From Dyadobacter crusticola DSM 16708 (GTDB taxonomy: Bacteria > Bacteroidota > Bacteroidia > Cytophagales > Spirosomataceae): DNA of 47,755 bases. This document shows positions 24,980 through 33,910 of the stretch, one piece after another. Each line of letters opens with the position of its first letter. Position 1 is the stretch's first letter. The notes below the pieces were generated by a model, which saw only the letters and a program-made list of their open reading frames with translations, made no database searches and had not been told where the DNA came from. The stretch covers positions 1 through 47,755 of the forward strand of contig NZ_JNJB01000023.1 of the NCBI RefSeq assembly GCF_000701505.1, given 5' to 3'. The position numbers were made by a program, and so were the translations under genes.

Positions 24980-25405
24980 ATGAAATTCAAAGCATTGTTT
25001 TTGGTTTTGTTTCCAATCGCATTGGCAACAAATGCGCAAGTGGCGCCGATTGATGGGACTGACTGTGCGAGGCTATTTTTCAATGCATTGCAGGAGAAAG
25101 ATGCTGCTGCATTGGACCAATTACTTACCCCAGATTTTACAGTAGTTAGCTTCAATGGACAGCAGATCAGCAGGGAGCAACTGCGACAGGCGATAAGCGA
25201 AGGTTTGATCGCAGTTGAGTCTGGAATGCTTTCGGGCACCAGCACACGCAATTACCGCGATGTAGCCGTAGTAACCGGATTATGGAGTGTACGGGCAAGG
25301 TTACAGAACAGCAGCTTCCAGGGTGATTTGAGCTACATGACAATTTGTGTCAGGGCCGGTGGGAGGTGGCAGGTTTCTGCCGTGCAGCTTACGCCTGTTA
25401 ACTAG
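24980..25405 (+). CDS. Exported NTF2-like (DUF4440/SnoaL-type) protein
   Basis: 141 residues with a signal peptide (about 1-19, cleavage after TNA). The mature part LFFNALQEKDAAALDQLLTPDFTVV, GLWSVRARLQ and a C-terminal GGRWQVSAVQLTPV match the DUF4440 cone-like NTF2 superfamily, used for small-molecule binding or enzymology. No catalytic residues can be assigned. It is monocistronic, divergent from the lipoprotein gene and closed by a strong hairpin. Confidence 0.8.
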   Translation: MKFKALFLVLFPIALATNAQVAPIDGTDCARLFFNALQEKDAAALDQLLTPDFTVVSFNGQQISREQLRQAISEGLIAVESGMLSGTSTRNYRDVAVVTGLWSVRARLQNSSFQGDLSYMTICVRAGGRWQVSAVQLTPVN

Positions 25406-25422
25406 CAACAAAGATGTATTCA

Positions 25423-25459
25423 ATTAAAAAAAGGAGCCTTTGAGAGCTCCTTTTTTAAT
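25423..25459. terminator. Bidirectional terminator between DUF4440 and AraC genes
   Basis: ATTAAAAAAAGGAGC (25423-25437) and GCTCCTTTTTTAAT (25446-25459) form a hairpin with A and T runs on both sides, serving the two convergent genes. Confidence 0.88.
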
Positions 25460-25483
25460 ATCTGACTTTTAATTAATTAAATT

Positions 25484-26413
25484 CTATACATTCATCAAAG
25501 ACTCACGACGGCGCATTTTACCAGCCGGAATCCCGAACATCATTTTGAAGCGGCGGCAGAAATAGGCTGTGTCTTTGTAGCCAACATCAGAACCGATCGC
25601 GCGAATGCTTTTCTTGGATGTACGAAGCAGGTCTACTGCTTTTTCCATTCTTTGGTACTCAATGTAATCCTGCGGGTTAATACCCGTCAGCATCTTGAAA
25701 TACTGACCAACATAATCCTCAGACACATTTGCCACATTGGCCAGTACTTTATTGGAGAGGTCGCCGCCCAGATTGTCCTTGATATAAGCAAAAATGTCAA
25801 TCAGGCGCGGATCTTTGAAGTAAGTACTGTTCGTAACCAATTGTTCAACAAACAGCTTGTTTTTGAGAATGTACCGAATGATCTCAATTACAACTTCTTC
25901 GGTCTTTATCTTAATGATACGGCCTTTACCCGGCGTATCAAGCATATCTTCTGTCAGGATCTGGTTGATTGTAGCTGCAATCTGATCGTCTCTTTTGATC
26001 AAAAACGGAGGTACATCCAGTGAAGTGAAAAAGTTGACAGTATCAAAAACCTTTGCTTCAAAAGAAATCAATCCGAAAGAGTTTGGAAGCTTTCCGATCA
26101 ATGCAGGGTCGTGGCCAGCGTCGATATAGTTATCGCGGTTGGTCATGAACTCTTCGTTTGATACGGTCTTGGCTGTCTGCGTGTTACCGTAAGTCACAGT
26201 AGCGTGTTTTCCACCAGGAATGAAAAGCATATCGCCTTCTTCCACCTTCTGCGACTCCTCGGAGCCGAAAGAAACTTCCCCATCATACAGAATCGTAAGT
26301 GAATTCTGCACATCGTAGAAATTCTTAATTGTAATAGGCTGCAAAATCCGTATATGACGGGCTTTCACGAATTTTACCCCTAAAGATTCAATAATCTTAT
26401 TATAATCTTCCAT
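25484..26413 (-). CDS. AraC family transcriptional regulator
   Basis: 309 residues. An N-terminal cupin-like domain (about 15-110, with EGDMLFIPGGKHATVTYG) is followed by a linker. The C-terminal AraC DNA-binding domain (about 210-303) carries two helix-turn-helix units (LANVANVSEDYVGQYFKMLTG and the second AIGSDVGYKDTAYFCRRFKM). The ligand is unknown. Its upstream region contains two copies of TTGTACAA over its own promoter, suggesting autoregulation. Also note the divergent/adjacent acyl-CoA dehydrogenase gene. Confidence 0.92.
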   Translation of the reverse strand: MEDYNKIIESLGVKFVKARHIRILQPITIKNFYDVQNSLTILYDGEVSFGSEESQKVEEGDMLFIPGGKHATVTYGNTQTAKTVSNEEFMTNRDNYIDAGHDPALIGKLPNSFGLISFEAKVFDTVNFFTSLDVPPFLIKRDDQIAATINQILTEDMLDTPGKGRIIKIKTEEVVIEIIRYILKNKLFVEQLVTNSTYFKDPRLIDIFAYIKDNLGGDLSNKVLANVANVSEDYVGQYFKMLTGINPQDYIEYQRMEKAVDLLRTSKKSIRAIGSDVGYKDTAYFCRRFKMMFGIPAGKMRRRESLMNV

Positions 26414-26455
26414 ACTTTATATGTTTAAGGGCCCTTTCGACCGTAACTTTCAATT

Positions 26456-26482
26456 TTTGTACAAATCTAATAAATTGTACAA
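26456..26482 (-). promoter_or_regulatory. AraC-gene promoter with two TTGTACAA palindromes
   Basis: On the minus strand TAGATTTG (26469-26462) fits the -7 element. Two perfect 8-base palindromes TTGTACAA lie at 26457-26464 and 26475-26482, 18 bases apart centre to centre, overlapping the -7 element and in the spacer. Their placement is typical of repressor sites, most likely for the AraC protein itself (inference). Confidence 0.55.
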
Positions 26483-26586
26483 AACTAATACAAGTATAGA
26501 TTGACAAAAAACTGAAAAAAAATGATATTTTGATATCATTTAAATCCAACATTTAGAATAAAATGAATTCGATATTCTAAATCAGA

Positions 26587-27726
26587 CTATTTCAGCAGCT
26601 CCCTGGCTATCACCAGTTTTTGTATTTCAGAGGTACCCTCATAAATCTGCGTGATTTTGGCATCCCGCATCAGCCGCTCTACGTGATATTCCCGGACATA
26701 TCCATAGCCTCCGTGTACCTGGACAGCTTCCGTGGTAACCCACATGGCAACGTCCGATGCATACAATTTTGCCATCGCCGCCGCCTGCACGTAATCCTTA
26801 CCCTCATCTTTCAGCCGCGCTGCCTTATACACCAATAACCGCGCAGCCTCCACTTTGGTGGCCATTTCCGACAGTTTAAACTGAATTGCCTGGTGATCGC
26901 TGATCGGCTTCCCAAAAGTTTTGCGCTCTTTGGAATATTTTAAGGAGAGTTCCAATGCACCTGCCGCTATTCCCAGCGCCTGGGCAGCGATACCTATTCT
27001 GCCGCCATTCAGAACGTTCATCGCAAACTTGAACCCAAGTCCGTCTTCACCAATCCGGTTTTCCTTAGGTACAATTACATCAGAAAACATCAAAGTATGT
27101 GTGTCAGAGGCTCTAATCCCCATTTTATCCTCTTTTTTACCAACTGCAAATCCATTCCAGTCTTTCTCGACCAAGAATGCATTGATCCCGCGGTGTCTCT
27201 TTTCTGCGTCTGTTTGAGCGATAACAATGCAAACATCAGAGGTATTTCCGCTCGTGATCCAGTTTTTGGTACCATTCAGCAGGTAATGTGTTCCCTGATC
27301 GATAGCTGTTGTGTGCTGGGAAGTTGCATCGGAACCTGCTTCCGGCTCCGATAAACAGAAGGCACCAATTATTTCTCCCGTAGCAAGCCGCGTCAGGTAT
27401 TTCTGTTTCAACTCCTCACTTCCATATTTTTCAAGTCCCCAGCAGACCAACGAATTATTGACAGACATGATAACACCTGCAGATGCATCAATCCTGGAAA
27501 TTTCCTCCATGGCCAGCACGTACGAAAGGGTATCCATTCCGCTGCCGCCGTATTCCGGTGCTACCATCATTCCAAGAAACCCAAGCTGACCCATTTTTTG
27601 GAGCAGAACCGGATCAAATTTTTCATGAATATCGCGCTCGATAACGCCGGGCAGCAACTCATTGTTGGCAAAATCCCGTGCAGCCTCGCGCACCGATTCA
27701 TGCTCTTCGCTCAGATTAAAATCCAT
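26587..27726 (-). CDS. Acyl-CoA dehydrogenase
   Basis: 379 residues, the usual length. FAD/substrate regions AFCLSEPEAGSDATSQHTTA (about 122-141) and KNWITSGNTSDVCIV are present, and the catalytic base is the Glu in the late QIYEGTSEIQKLVIAREL segment. This is the short/branched or butyryl-CoA dehydrogenase class, which makes the trans-2-enoyl-CoA in beta-oxidation using FAD. Chain length preference cannot be stated. It lies 173 bases upstream of and on the same strand as the AraC gene, so both may respond to the same signals. Confidence 0.95.
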   Translation of the reverse strand: MDFNLSEEHESVREAARDFANNELLPGVIERDIHEKFDPVLLQKMGQLGFLGMMVAPEYGGSGMDTLSYVLAMEEISRIDASAGVIMSVNNSLVCWGLEKYGSEELKQKYLTRLATGEIIGAFCLSEPEAGSDATSQHTTAIDQGTHYLLNGTKNWITSGNTSDVCIVIAQTDAEKRHRGINAFLVEKDWNGFAVGKKEDKMGIRASDTHTLMFSDVIVPKENRIGEDGLGFKFAMNVLNGGRIGIAAQALGIAAGALELSLKYSKERKTFGKPISDHQAIQFKLSEMATKVEAARLLVYKAARLKDEGKDYVQAAAMAKLYASDVAMWVTTEAVQVHGGYGYVREYHVERLMRDAKITQIYEGTSEIQKLVIARELLK

Positions 27727-27876
27727 TCCGTTTAATAATGTGGTTGTCGATTTATTGAACGCTGATTGAAAAAATGGTTATTATCAAAAATAATTTTTTG
27801 GAAAACAGCTGGCAAGCATACCGTTCCATTGGATTAAATCTTTAATATTAGCTACTCATTATCAGTAAACTTGTTT

Positions 27877-27884
27877 TAAGTTTG
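27877..27884 (+). promoter_or_regulatory. Candidate promoter of the paired membrane-protein genes
   Basis: TAAGTTTG fits TAnnTTTG. Initiation about seven bases later (near 27891) excludes the TTG at 27882 as start and supports ATG 27909. Confidence 0.5.
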
Positions 27885-27908
27885 CGGCTTGATTATGCCA
27901 GATTGCAG

Positions 27909-29180
27909 ATGCCGATTCTTACCATTTTTTACATTAAACTCCTCATTAATCTTGGGTTAACCCTCGGAATAATTTGGGCGATTACCAGGTCCGATCTTTT
28001 TTCGCGCTGGCAGTCCGGGAACGATAAATTAGTTTTCGGACTTGGATTTTTACTTTTCCGCCTCATTCCTTACATCGGGATATTCCTGATAGTCAACGAA
28101 GATCCCCGGGGAGATATTCCTTTTTTCTTTTACAAAGCAGAAGCAGCCAAAGCGGGCGGTTTTGTCTATCGTGATTTCTGGTCTTATCATGCGCCGCTCT
28201 ATGCTTACATCATCAGCTTGCCGGTTTGGATCTGGCACAATGCGCGTGCGATCGTGCTATTTATGGTTTTAATGGAGTCCGGAATTCTTTGGCTTACTTA
28301 TAAAACCTACAAGGAACGTTCTTCCAAAGCATTGCAGCTCGCTATTATTTACTATCTGCTCCCGGCGGGTTTCATGTACATTCTGGTAGACGGGCAGGAG
28401 GAAGTATGGTTTTGGGGCGCCGCGCTGCTGATGTGGCGCTATACACTCAAACGTCCTGAAAATTATGAAGTTGGATTAGGTATTCTCTACGCCATTTTCC
28501 TGTTGACAATCAAAGTTACATTCATTTTCCTGCTGCCGGCCGTTTTGGTTTTGGTTAAAAAGCCTGTAAAAATGCTGCTGGTGATGGCGGCTATTGGCTT
28601 GCCGGCTGTGGGCTTTCTTTACTGGCAGATTGGCGACTTGTTCCTGATGCCGATCCGACATACAGAACAGTTAATGACGCCCAACCTCTTCTCCATTGGC
28701 CGCCCATTTATCGAGTTAATCGTACCGATTGATGAGAAAAACTCGGGAATGATCAACTGGTTTGGCTTACTTTTTACTGTGTTTGTTCCGGTTTATATGG
28801 CATTTCAATCGCGGCACCGGCACATTAATGAGGTACTTCCGGGTATTTTCATCGCCTGTTTTGTTTGTATGATGATATTCCAGGCCAGCGCAATGGGCGC
28901 TTATCTGATTGCTTATTTAATGGCCGTTTTATTCGAAATCATAGATATCCGCAAAACTTTTCACGTGGCGGTTCTGCTTTTGCTGAACTGGCTTACAGTG
29001 GTGCAGCCATTCGTTTGGGTTTATATCAAACAACCTGCGTACACTTCTTTAGGTATGTTCAGCGATTTATCATATCTGTTTGAATACATTCTTGAGATTC
29101 TGAATGTGCTCTGTTTCCTCTGGATTTTGCGGGAGACTTATCGCAAGATTGTCCCGTCCAAAAACACGGTACTCGCATGA
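27909..29180 (+). CDS. Polytopic membrane protein, GT-C-like (first of tandem pair)
   Basis: 423 residues from ATG 27909, with about ten hydrophobic segments. After the second there is a periplasmic-type loop with EDPRGDIPFFFYKAEAAKAG and the strongly marked GFVYRDFWSYHAPLYAY, the sort of acidic loop plus short helix used by GT-C glycosyltransferases. GQEEVWFWGAALLMWR follows. The second gene shares these motifs and overlaps this one by four bases. A mannosyltransferase-like role with a polyprenyl-phosphate sugar donor is likely but unproven; the gene product was not recognised as a named protein. Confidence 0.75.
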   Translation: MPILTIFYIKLLINLGLTLGIIWAITRSDLFSRWQSGNDKLVFGLGFLLFRLIPYIGIFLIVNEDPRGDIPFFFYKAEAAKAGGFVYRDFWSYHAPLYAYIISLPVWIWHNARAIVLFMVLMESGILWLTYKTYKERSSKALQLAIIYYLLPAGFMYILVDGQEEVWFWGAALLMWRYTLKRPENYEVGLGILYAIFLLTIKVTFIFLLPAVLVLVKKPVKMLLVMAAIGLPAVGFLYWQIGDLFLMPIRHTEQLMTPNLFSIGRPFIELIVPIDEKNSGMINWFGLLFTVFVPVYMAFQSRHRHINEVLPGIFIACFVCMMIFQASAMGAYLIAYLMAVLFEIIDIRKTFHVAVLLLLNWLTVVQPFVWVYIKQPAYTSLGMFSDLSYLFEYILEILNVLCFLWILRETYRKIVPSKNTVLA

Positions 29181-30448
29181 GCATAGTATTCGCCAAAATA
29201 GGCATTAGCCTGCTCTGCATCCTGTTTGTTGTTGTACTGCTGCTTTTCAGAAACAGGACACAGCATTGGCTTGAAGCGAAATCTGCAAGAGCTACACTCC
29301 TGATCAGCTGGCTTTTACTGCGACTCATTCCTTTCATTGTCATCTACATTGCAGCAGGAATGGAGCCGACATCCGATGTAAACGGATTTTGGGACGAAGC
29401 AAGCAAAGCTTCATTAGGGCAGGTTGTATATCGTGATTTCTGGTCGCCGTACTCACCATTGTATGCTTATTTTCTAGGTATTTGGTTAAAGATCTGGTTC
29501 AATGCCAAAATGATCGTACTCACAATGGCGGTCATGGATGGAATTGCGCTATTGGCCAGCTACCACTTTTTCCGGCCTTTTTTCACAAAGGGAAAATTCC
29601 TTTTTCTCGCCATTATCTACCTCCTGCTCCCAGGCTCACTTGTACTTTGCGTAATTGGCGCGCAGGAAGATGTCTGGATGTGGCTGTTTGTAATACTTGC
29701 CTACCTTATACGTGAGCGCACGTTGCGCGTTGAGTGGTATGCGGTTGTCCTGGCTATCGGACTTCTAACCACCAAGGCGATTTTCGTTTTGATATTAGTG
29801 CCGCTCTTTCTTTTGGAAAAAGAAAAGATGCGGATGTTGATTCCAATGCTGATTGTCGGAATAATTTCTTTAGGGATATTGTATCCGCTGGTTGGCTGGG
29901 AGTTCATGCAGCCACTCGATGAAGCCAAAACACTCCGTGCCCCAAATATACCTGCCATTATCAACCCGTGGTTCAACAATGGAATAGGTGTTGGGGAAAA
30001 ATTCTGGAACTGGATCGGACTTGCTCTGTCGGTTGGGCTGGCTACCCTTTCAGCCTGGCGAATGCGCAATTTCGACTTTCGGATAATGCTATCAAGAGTG
30101 TGGATCGTATTGTATGCGACCATGATGATCATACAGCAGAGTGCATACAGCAACTATATTTTCCTCTTCCTCTTACCGCTTGTTTTTGTTACCATTAACT
30201 GGAAGAACAAAACGCAGCTTGCGATTTTCTTTATTTACAACATCTTGTGCGTCGTACATCCTTCATTCTGGTGGCGGCTTGGAATGCCCTGCTATATGAC
30301 GCCGGGAGATACATTCGCTTCTTCACAATTGCTGATCGACTACTCCATGCAAGTTTGCATTGTCGTTATGACAGGCTACTTTATTTGGCTCGCATTTCCC
30401 AAGCACAGCGAAGTTCAGGTCAAACCGGCAGTTCTTGGCGGTATATAA
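29177..30448 (+). CDS. Polytopic membrane protein, GT-C-like (second of tandem pair)
   Basis: 423 residues, the same length as its neighbour, beginning with an ATGA overlap. It shares the loop motif VVYRDFWSPYSPLYAY, a FWDEASKASLG segment (Asp-Glu in the same place as the neighbour's acidic loop) and GAQEDVWMWLFVILAYL. Overall identity is low to the eye outside these regions, so the duplication is old. Coupled translation suggests the two act together, for instance as a heterodimer or on successive steps (inference). A strong terminator follows. Confidence 0.75.
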   Translation: MSIVFAKIGISLLCILFVVVLLLFRNRTQHWLEAKSARATLLISWLLLRLIPFIVIYIAAGMEPTSDVNGFWDEASKASLGQVVYRDFWSPYSPLYAYFLGIWLKIWFNAKMIVLTMAVMDGIALLASYHFFRPFFTKGKFLFLAIIYLLLPGSLVLCVIGAQEDVWMWLFVILAYLIRERTLRVEWYAVVLAIGLLTTKAIFVLILVPLFLLEKEKMRMLIPMLIVGIISLGILYPLVGWEFMQPLDEAKTLRAPNIPAIINPWFNNGIGVGEKFWNWIGLALSVGLATLSAWRMRNFDFRIMLSRVWIVLYATMMIIQQSAYSNYIFLFLLPLVFVTINWKNKTQLAIFFIYNILCVVHPSFWWRLGMPCYMTPGDTFASSQLLIDYSMQVCIVVMTGYFIWLAFPKHSEVQVKPAVLGGI

Positions 30449-30488
30449 AACAGAAAGGCTCCCGTGAATTGAGAGCCTTTCTGTTTCA
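30449..30488. terminator. Bidirectional terminator between membrane-protein and serS genes
   Basis: A 13-bp perfect stem, AACAGAAAGGCTC (30449-30461) and GAGCCTTTCTGTT (30473-30485), with an 11-base loop, begins at the base after the upstream stop codon and serves both converging genes. Confidence 0.88.
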
Positions 30489-30500
30489 AGCTTAGTAAAT

Positions 30501-31793
30501 CTATTCGATCGTGTCAAAACCGCAATAAGGCACAAGTACCTCGGGTATTCTAACAGTCCCATCTGCCTGCTGGTTGTTTTCCAACAATGCAGCCAAAATC
30601 CGGGGTAATGCAAGCGCAGATCCATTCAATGTATGAAGCAGCTGCGTCTTCTTGTCAGCGCCTTTGTAACGCAGTTTAAGCCTGTTTGCCTGGTAAGTCT
30701 CAAAGTTGGACACAGAGCTGCATTCGAGCCATCTTTCCTGCCCGGCTGACCATACTTCGAAGTCGTAAGTAAGTGCCGACGTAAAGCCCATATCGCCGCC
30801 GCAAAGTCGCAGAATGCGGTATGGTAGTCCAAGTTTACCAAGCAGGCTTTTCACATGAGCAACCATTTCGTCCAGTGCTTTGTATGATTCCTCCGGTTTG
30901 TTGATCTGAACGATTTCGACCTTATCAAATTGGTGCAAGCGGTTTAACCCCCGTACGTGAGCTCCCCAGCTTCCTGCTTCACGACGGAAACAGGGCGTGT
31001 ATGCTACATTTTTGACTGGCAATTCACTTTCAGCAACGATTACGTCCCGGTACAGGTTGGTGACAGGCACCTCAGCAGTTGGGATCAGGTACAGATCGTC
31101 CGCAGCATCGTGGTACATTTGACCTTCTTTATCCGGCAGCTGACCTGTTGCAAAACCGGAGTCTGCATTCACCACGATCGGAGGCTGCACTTCCGTGTAA
31201 CCTGCTTTTCCAGCTTCGTCAAGGAAAAAAGCAATCATAGCCCGTTGTAAACGCGCCGCTTTTCCTTTGTAAACCGGGAAACCAGCACCGGTAATTTTGT
31301 TACCGAGTTCAAAGTCAATAATCGGAGCCTGGTTCTTGCCTAATTTCTTGATCAGTTCCCAATGCGGCAATGCACCCTGGGGCAGCGCAGGTTTGGTACC
31401 TTCTTCTAAAACCGTGACATTATCCTCAGCGCTTCTCCCTTCCGGCACACTTTCGTGCGGCAGGTTAGGGAGCTTTACCAGCTCTTCCAGCAGAGACTTT
31501 TCGACCAGCTTATGCTCCTCGTCCAGTGCTCTGGATTTTTCTTTCAAAGTCGCAGTAACTGCCTTTGCTTCTTCCGCTTCGGCCGACTTTCCTGCCTTCA
31601 TCAAAGCGCCGATTTCGCGGGCCTGGTTGTTGGACGCGGCTAAGGTTTCATCCAGCTCCTGCTGGATTTCCCGCCGTTTTTTATCAAGATCAAGTATTCT
31701 TTCCACTGCTTGTTCCGCATCTTTGAAATGCTTTTTTGTAAGTCCGGCAATAGTAAGTTCCCTGTTTTCGCGAATGAAGTTTGTTTGTAACAT
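30501..31793 (-). CDS. serS: Seryl-tRNA synthetase
   Basis: 430 residues. The N-terminal arm (about 1-110) is a charged antiparallel coiled coil that contacts tRNA-Ser. The class II catalytic core includes TAEVPVTNLYRD, motif 2 PCFRREAGSWGAHVRGLNRL then HQFDKVE, and motif 3 near ALALPRILAALLENNQ. It charges tRNA-Ser (and tRNA-Sec where present) with serine. The gene is 60 bases downstream of lysC on the same strand. Confidence 0.96.
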   Translation of the reverse strand: MLQTNFIRENRELTIAGLTKKHFKDAEQAVERILDLDKKRREIQQELDETLAASNNQAREIGALMKAGKSAEAEEAKAVTATLKEKSRALDEEHKLVEKSLLEELVKLPNLPHESVPEGRSAEDNVTVLEEGTKPALPQGALPHWELIKKLGKNQAPIIDFELGNKITGAGFPVYKGKAARLQRAMIAFFLDEAGKAGYTEVQPPIVVNADSGFATGQLPDKEGQMYHDAADDLYLIPTAEVPVTNLYRDVIVAESELPVKNVAYTPCFRREAGSWGAHVRGLNRLHQFDKVEIVQINKPEESYKALDEMVAHVKSLLGKLGLPYRILRLCGGDMGFTSALTYDFEVWSAGQERWLECSSVSNFETYQANRLKLRYKGADKKTQLLHTLNGSALALPRILAALLENNQQADGTVRIPEVLVPYCGFDTIE

Positions 31794-31853
31794 TTCAAGT
31801 TATCAGCGTTTCCTTTTACCAGGCAGCCGCCGTTTTGTTTTAAAATATCTTTA

Positions 31854-33212
31854 TTAAGGTGCCGTGAAGATATCCTTCATTGCGTCTTCGTAATAGAACA
31901 ATCTTTCATTAAGCACATTCAGCGCTTCGGCTTTGTATTTTGAATGGATTAATAAAGAAAGATTGTGTTCAGAAGCTCCGTACGAAATCATTCGTATAGG
32001 TATATGTTTCAGAGCATCAAGTACTTTCAATGCAATACCTTCTTTATCTGCGCTGAAATTTCCTACGATGCAGATGATATTCTGATCAACGTCGTGTTCT
32101 TCCAGATCGGCAAACTCGCGCAGTTCAGCAGTAATTTTGTCCAGATTCTCTGAGTTGTCGATCGTTACAGAAACTGACACTTCCGAGGTAGTGATCATAT
32201 CCACTGGCGTTTTGTATTTTTCAAATACTTCAAACACCCTGCGAAGAAATCCGTATGCATTCAGCATACGTGTTGAGTGGATGTAAATTGCCGTGATATT
32301 ATCCTTTGCGGCAATTGCTTTTATCTCTCTGTCGGAGGTCTGATTTGCAATCAATGTCCCTGGCGCTTCCGGCTGCATTGTATTTTTCAGACGAACGGGA
32401 ACTCCTCTCAGTTTAGCTGGTGTGATCGTACTTGGGTGTAAGATTTTTGCTCCGAAGTACGCCAGTTCAGCGGCTTCTTCAAACGTAAGCTCGCGGATCG
32501 GGAACGTCCGTTTTACTATTCTTGGATCATTGTTATGCATTCCGTCAATGTCAGTCCAGATCTGGATTTCATCAGCGCGAATGGCACCACCGATTAGTGA
32601 GGCGGTATAATCCGAGCCTCCCCGTTTCAGGTTATCAACTTCTTCCCTCGGGTTTCTGCAGATAAATCCTTGTGTGATAATGGTATCTTTATCAGGATAC
32701 TGGTTCAGGATTGTTACCAGCGTATCTTCAATCACAGAAAGTTCAGGTTCTCCATCCGCATCAATGCGCATAAAATCCAGCGCCGAAAGCAGTATTGAGT
32801 TATCTCCCTTCTCTTCAAGGTACGCCTGGAACATTTTGGTACTTAGTATCTCTCCTTCCGCAACCAGTTCTTTATCCTGTTTGACCGTGAATGGCTTTAT
32901 TCCCACAAGCGATTTAATGTAGCCAAACTCCGTATCCACAATCTCCTGTCCCTTTTGCAGCGACTCAGGTGTAGAATAAAGCTCTTTTACAAAAAGTGCA
33001 TAATGCGTCTTAAGATCGTCGATCAACACAGCTGCTTTGGCATCATCAAATGACTTTACAGCCTCTCCGATCGCGATCAATGCATTAGTCGAGCCTGACA
33101 ATGCAGACAGAACGACGATTTTCCGATTGGGATCACTTTTGAGAAGTTCGCGGATGGAATGCATACGCTCAGGCTTACCTACCGACGTACCGCCAAATTT
33201 CCAGACTTGCAT
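31854..33212 (-). CDS. lysC: Aspartate kinase (monofunctional)
   Basis: 452 residues. KFGGTSVGKPERM at 5-17 is the kinase signature, KRGGSDYTASLIGGAI near 192-207 binds substrate and ATP, and the C-terminal ~170 residues form two ACT domains for feedback control (MLNAYGFLRRVFEVFEKY and IICIVGNFSADKEGI). It phosphorylates aspartate in the lysine/threonine/methionine pathway. There is no homoserine dehydrogenase fusion. The leader at 33213-33306 has a run of AATGATTG-like short repeats. Confidence 0.94.
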   Translation of the reverse strand: MQVWKFGGTSVGKPERMHSIRELLKSDPNRKIVVLSALSGSTNALIAIGEAVKSFDDAKAAVLIDDLKTHYALFVKELYSTPESLQKGQEIVDTEFGYIKSLVGIKPFTVKQDKELVAEGEILSTKMFQAYLEEKGDNSILLSALDFMRIDADGEPELSVIEDTLVTILNQYPDKDTIITQGFICRNPREEVDNLKRGGSDYTASLIGGAIRADEIQIWTDIDGMHNNDPRIVKRTFPIRELTFEEAAELAYFGAKILHPSTITPAKLRGVPVRLKNTMQPEAPGTLIANQTSDREIKAIAAKDNITAIYIHSTRMLNAYGFLRRVFEVFEKYKTPVDMITTSEVSVSVTIDNSENLDKITAELREFADLEEHDVDQNIICIVGNFSADKEGIALKVLDALKHIPIRMISYGASEHNLSLLIHSKYKAEALNVLNERLFYYEDAMKDIFTAP

Positions 33213-33306
33213 AATGTAATGATTGAATGATTGAATTTTGAATGACTGAATATGTGTGTCAGCTAAGTGCTCACTGAAAGCTAATTCATGACCAAATTAC
33301 AAATAG

Positions 33307-33813
33307 CTATGAGGTGTAGCCCTGTGCAACTTGGGCGTAAAGTCCCAGCATTTTGATGGCGGTCATTGCAGCTTCATCTCCCTTATTTCCATGAACGCCA
33401 CCCGCGCGGTCGAGTGCCTGCTCCATTGTATTTGGCGTAAGCACACCGAAAATGACCGGTTTATCTGTTTTAAGACTCACATTGGTAATCCCCTGCGCTA
33501 CCGCGTGATTGATATAATCGTTGTGTTTCGTTTCACCTTGAATCACAACACCTAATGCGATCACGGCATCTATATTCGGGCGTTGGGCAAACCATTGTGA
33601 AGCCAGGGTAAGTTCGAAGCTCCCGGGTACATTACCCCGCTCGATATTTTCAGGAGCGGCACCATACTGGATTAATGTGCGGTATGCTCCTTCAAAAAGT
33701 TTTTCGGTGACTTCGGAATTCCACTCTGCCACTACTACGGCGAACCGCTTTGAACTGATATCGGGAAGACCGTCGGTATTGAACACACTTAAATTCTTAT
33801 CTGCGCTTGACAT
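33307..33813 (-). CDS. ribH: 6,7-dimethyl-8-ribityllumazine synthase
   Basis: 168 residues, the family length. VVAEWNSEVTEKLFEGA, NVPGSFELTLASQW and VIALGVVIQGETKHNDYINHA (with the conserved His in KHNDY) are the ribityl/phosphate-binding and catalytic segments. It condenses two precursors into lumazine, the last-but-one step of riboflavin synthesis. The C-terminus GNKGDEAAMTAIKM is also standard. Same strand as the TPR gene upstream, across a terminator. Confidence 0.96.
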   Translation of the reverse strand: MSSADKNLSVFNTDGLPDISSKRFAVVVAEWNSEVTEKLFEGAYRTLIQYGAAPENIERGNVPGSFELTLASQWFAQRPNIDAVIALGVVIQGETKHNDYINHAVAQGITNVSLKTDKPVIFGVLTPNTMEQALDRAGGVHGNKGDEAAMTAIKMLGLYAQVAQGYTS

Positions 33814-33852
33814 TGCTGTATAATCTATTCGTGGATTGTTCGATGAAATGAA

Positions 33853-33886
33853 TAAAAAAAGGATAAAACCACGTCGGCTTTATCCT
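33853..33886 (-). terminator. Terminator after the TPR-protein gene
   Basis: On the minus strand AGGATAAA (33886-33879), an 11-base loop and TTTATCCT (33867-33860) are followed by a T run. It lies between the TPR gene and ribH, so ribH likely has its own promoter. Confidence 0.75.
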
Positions 33887-33910
33887 CTTTCAGAACAGAA
33901 TGGTTAACCA

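Noticed and set aside
27882..27908. TTG start at 27882 for the first GT-C-like gene
   Set aside because: The TTG lies inside the TAAGTTTG promoter element at 27877-27884, so it would be upstream of the likely transcription start.
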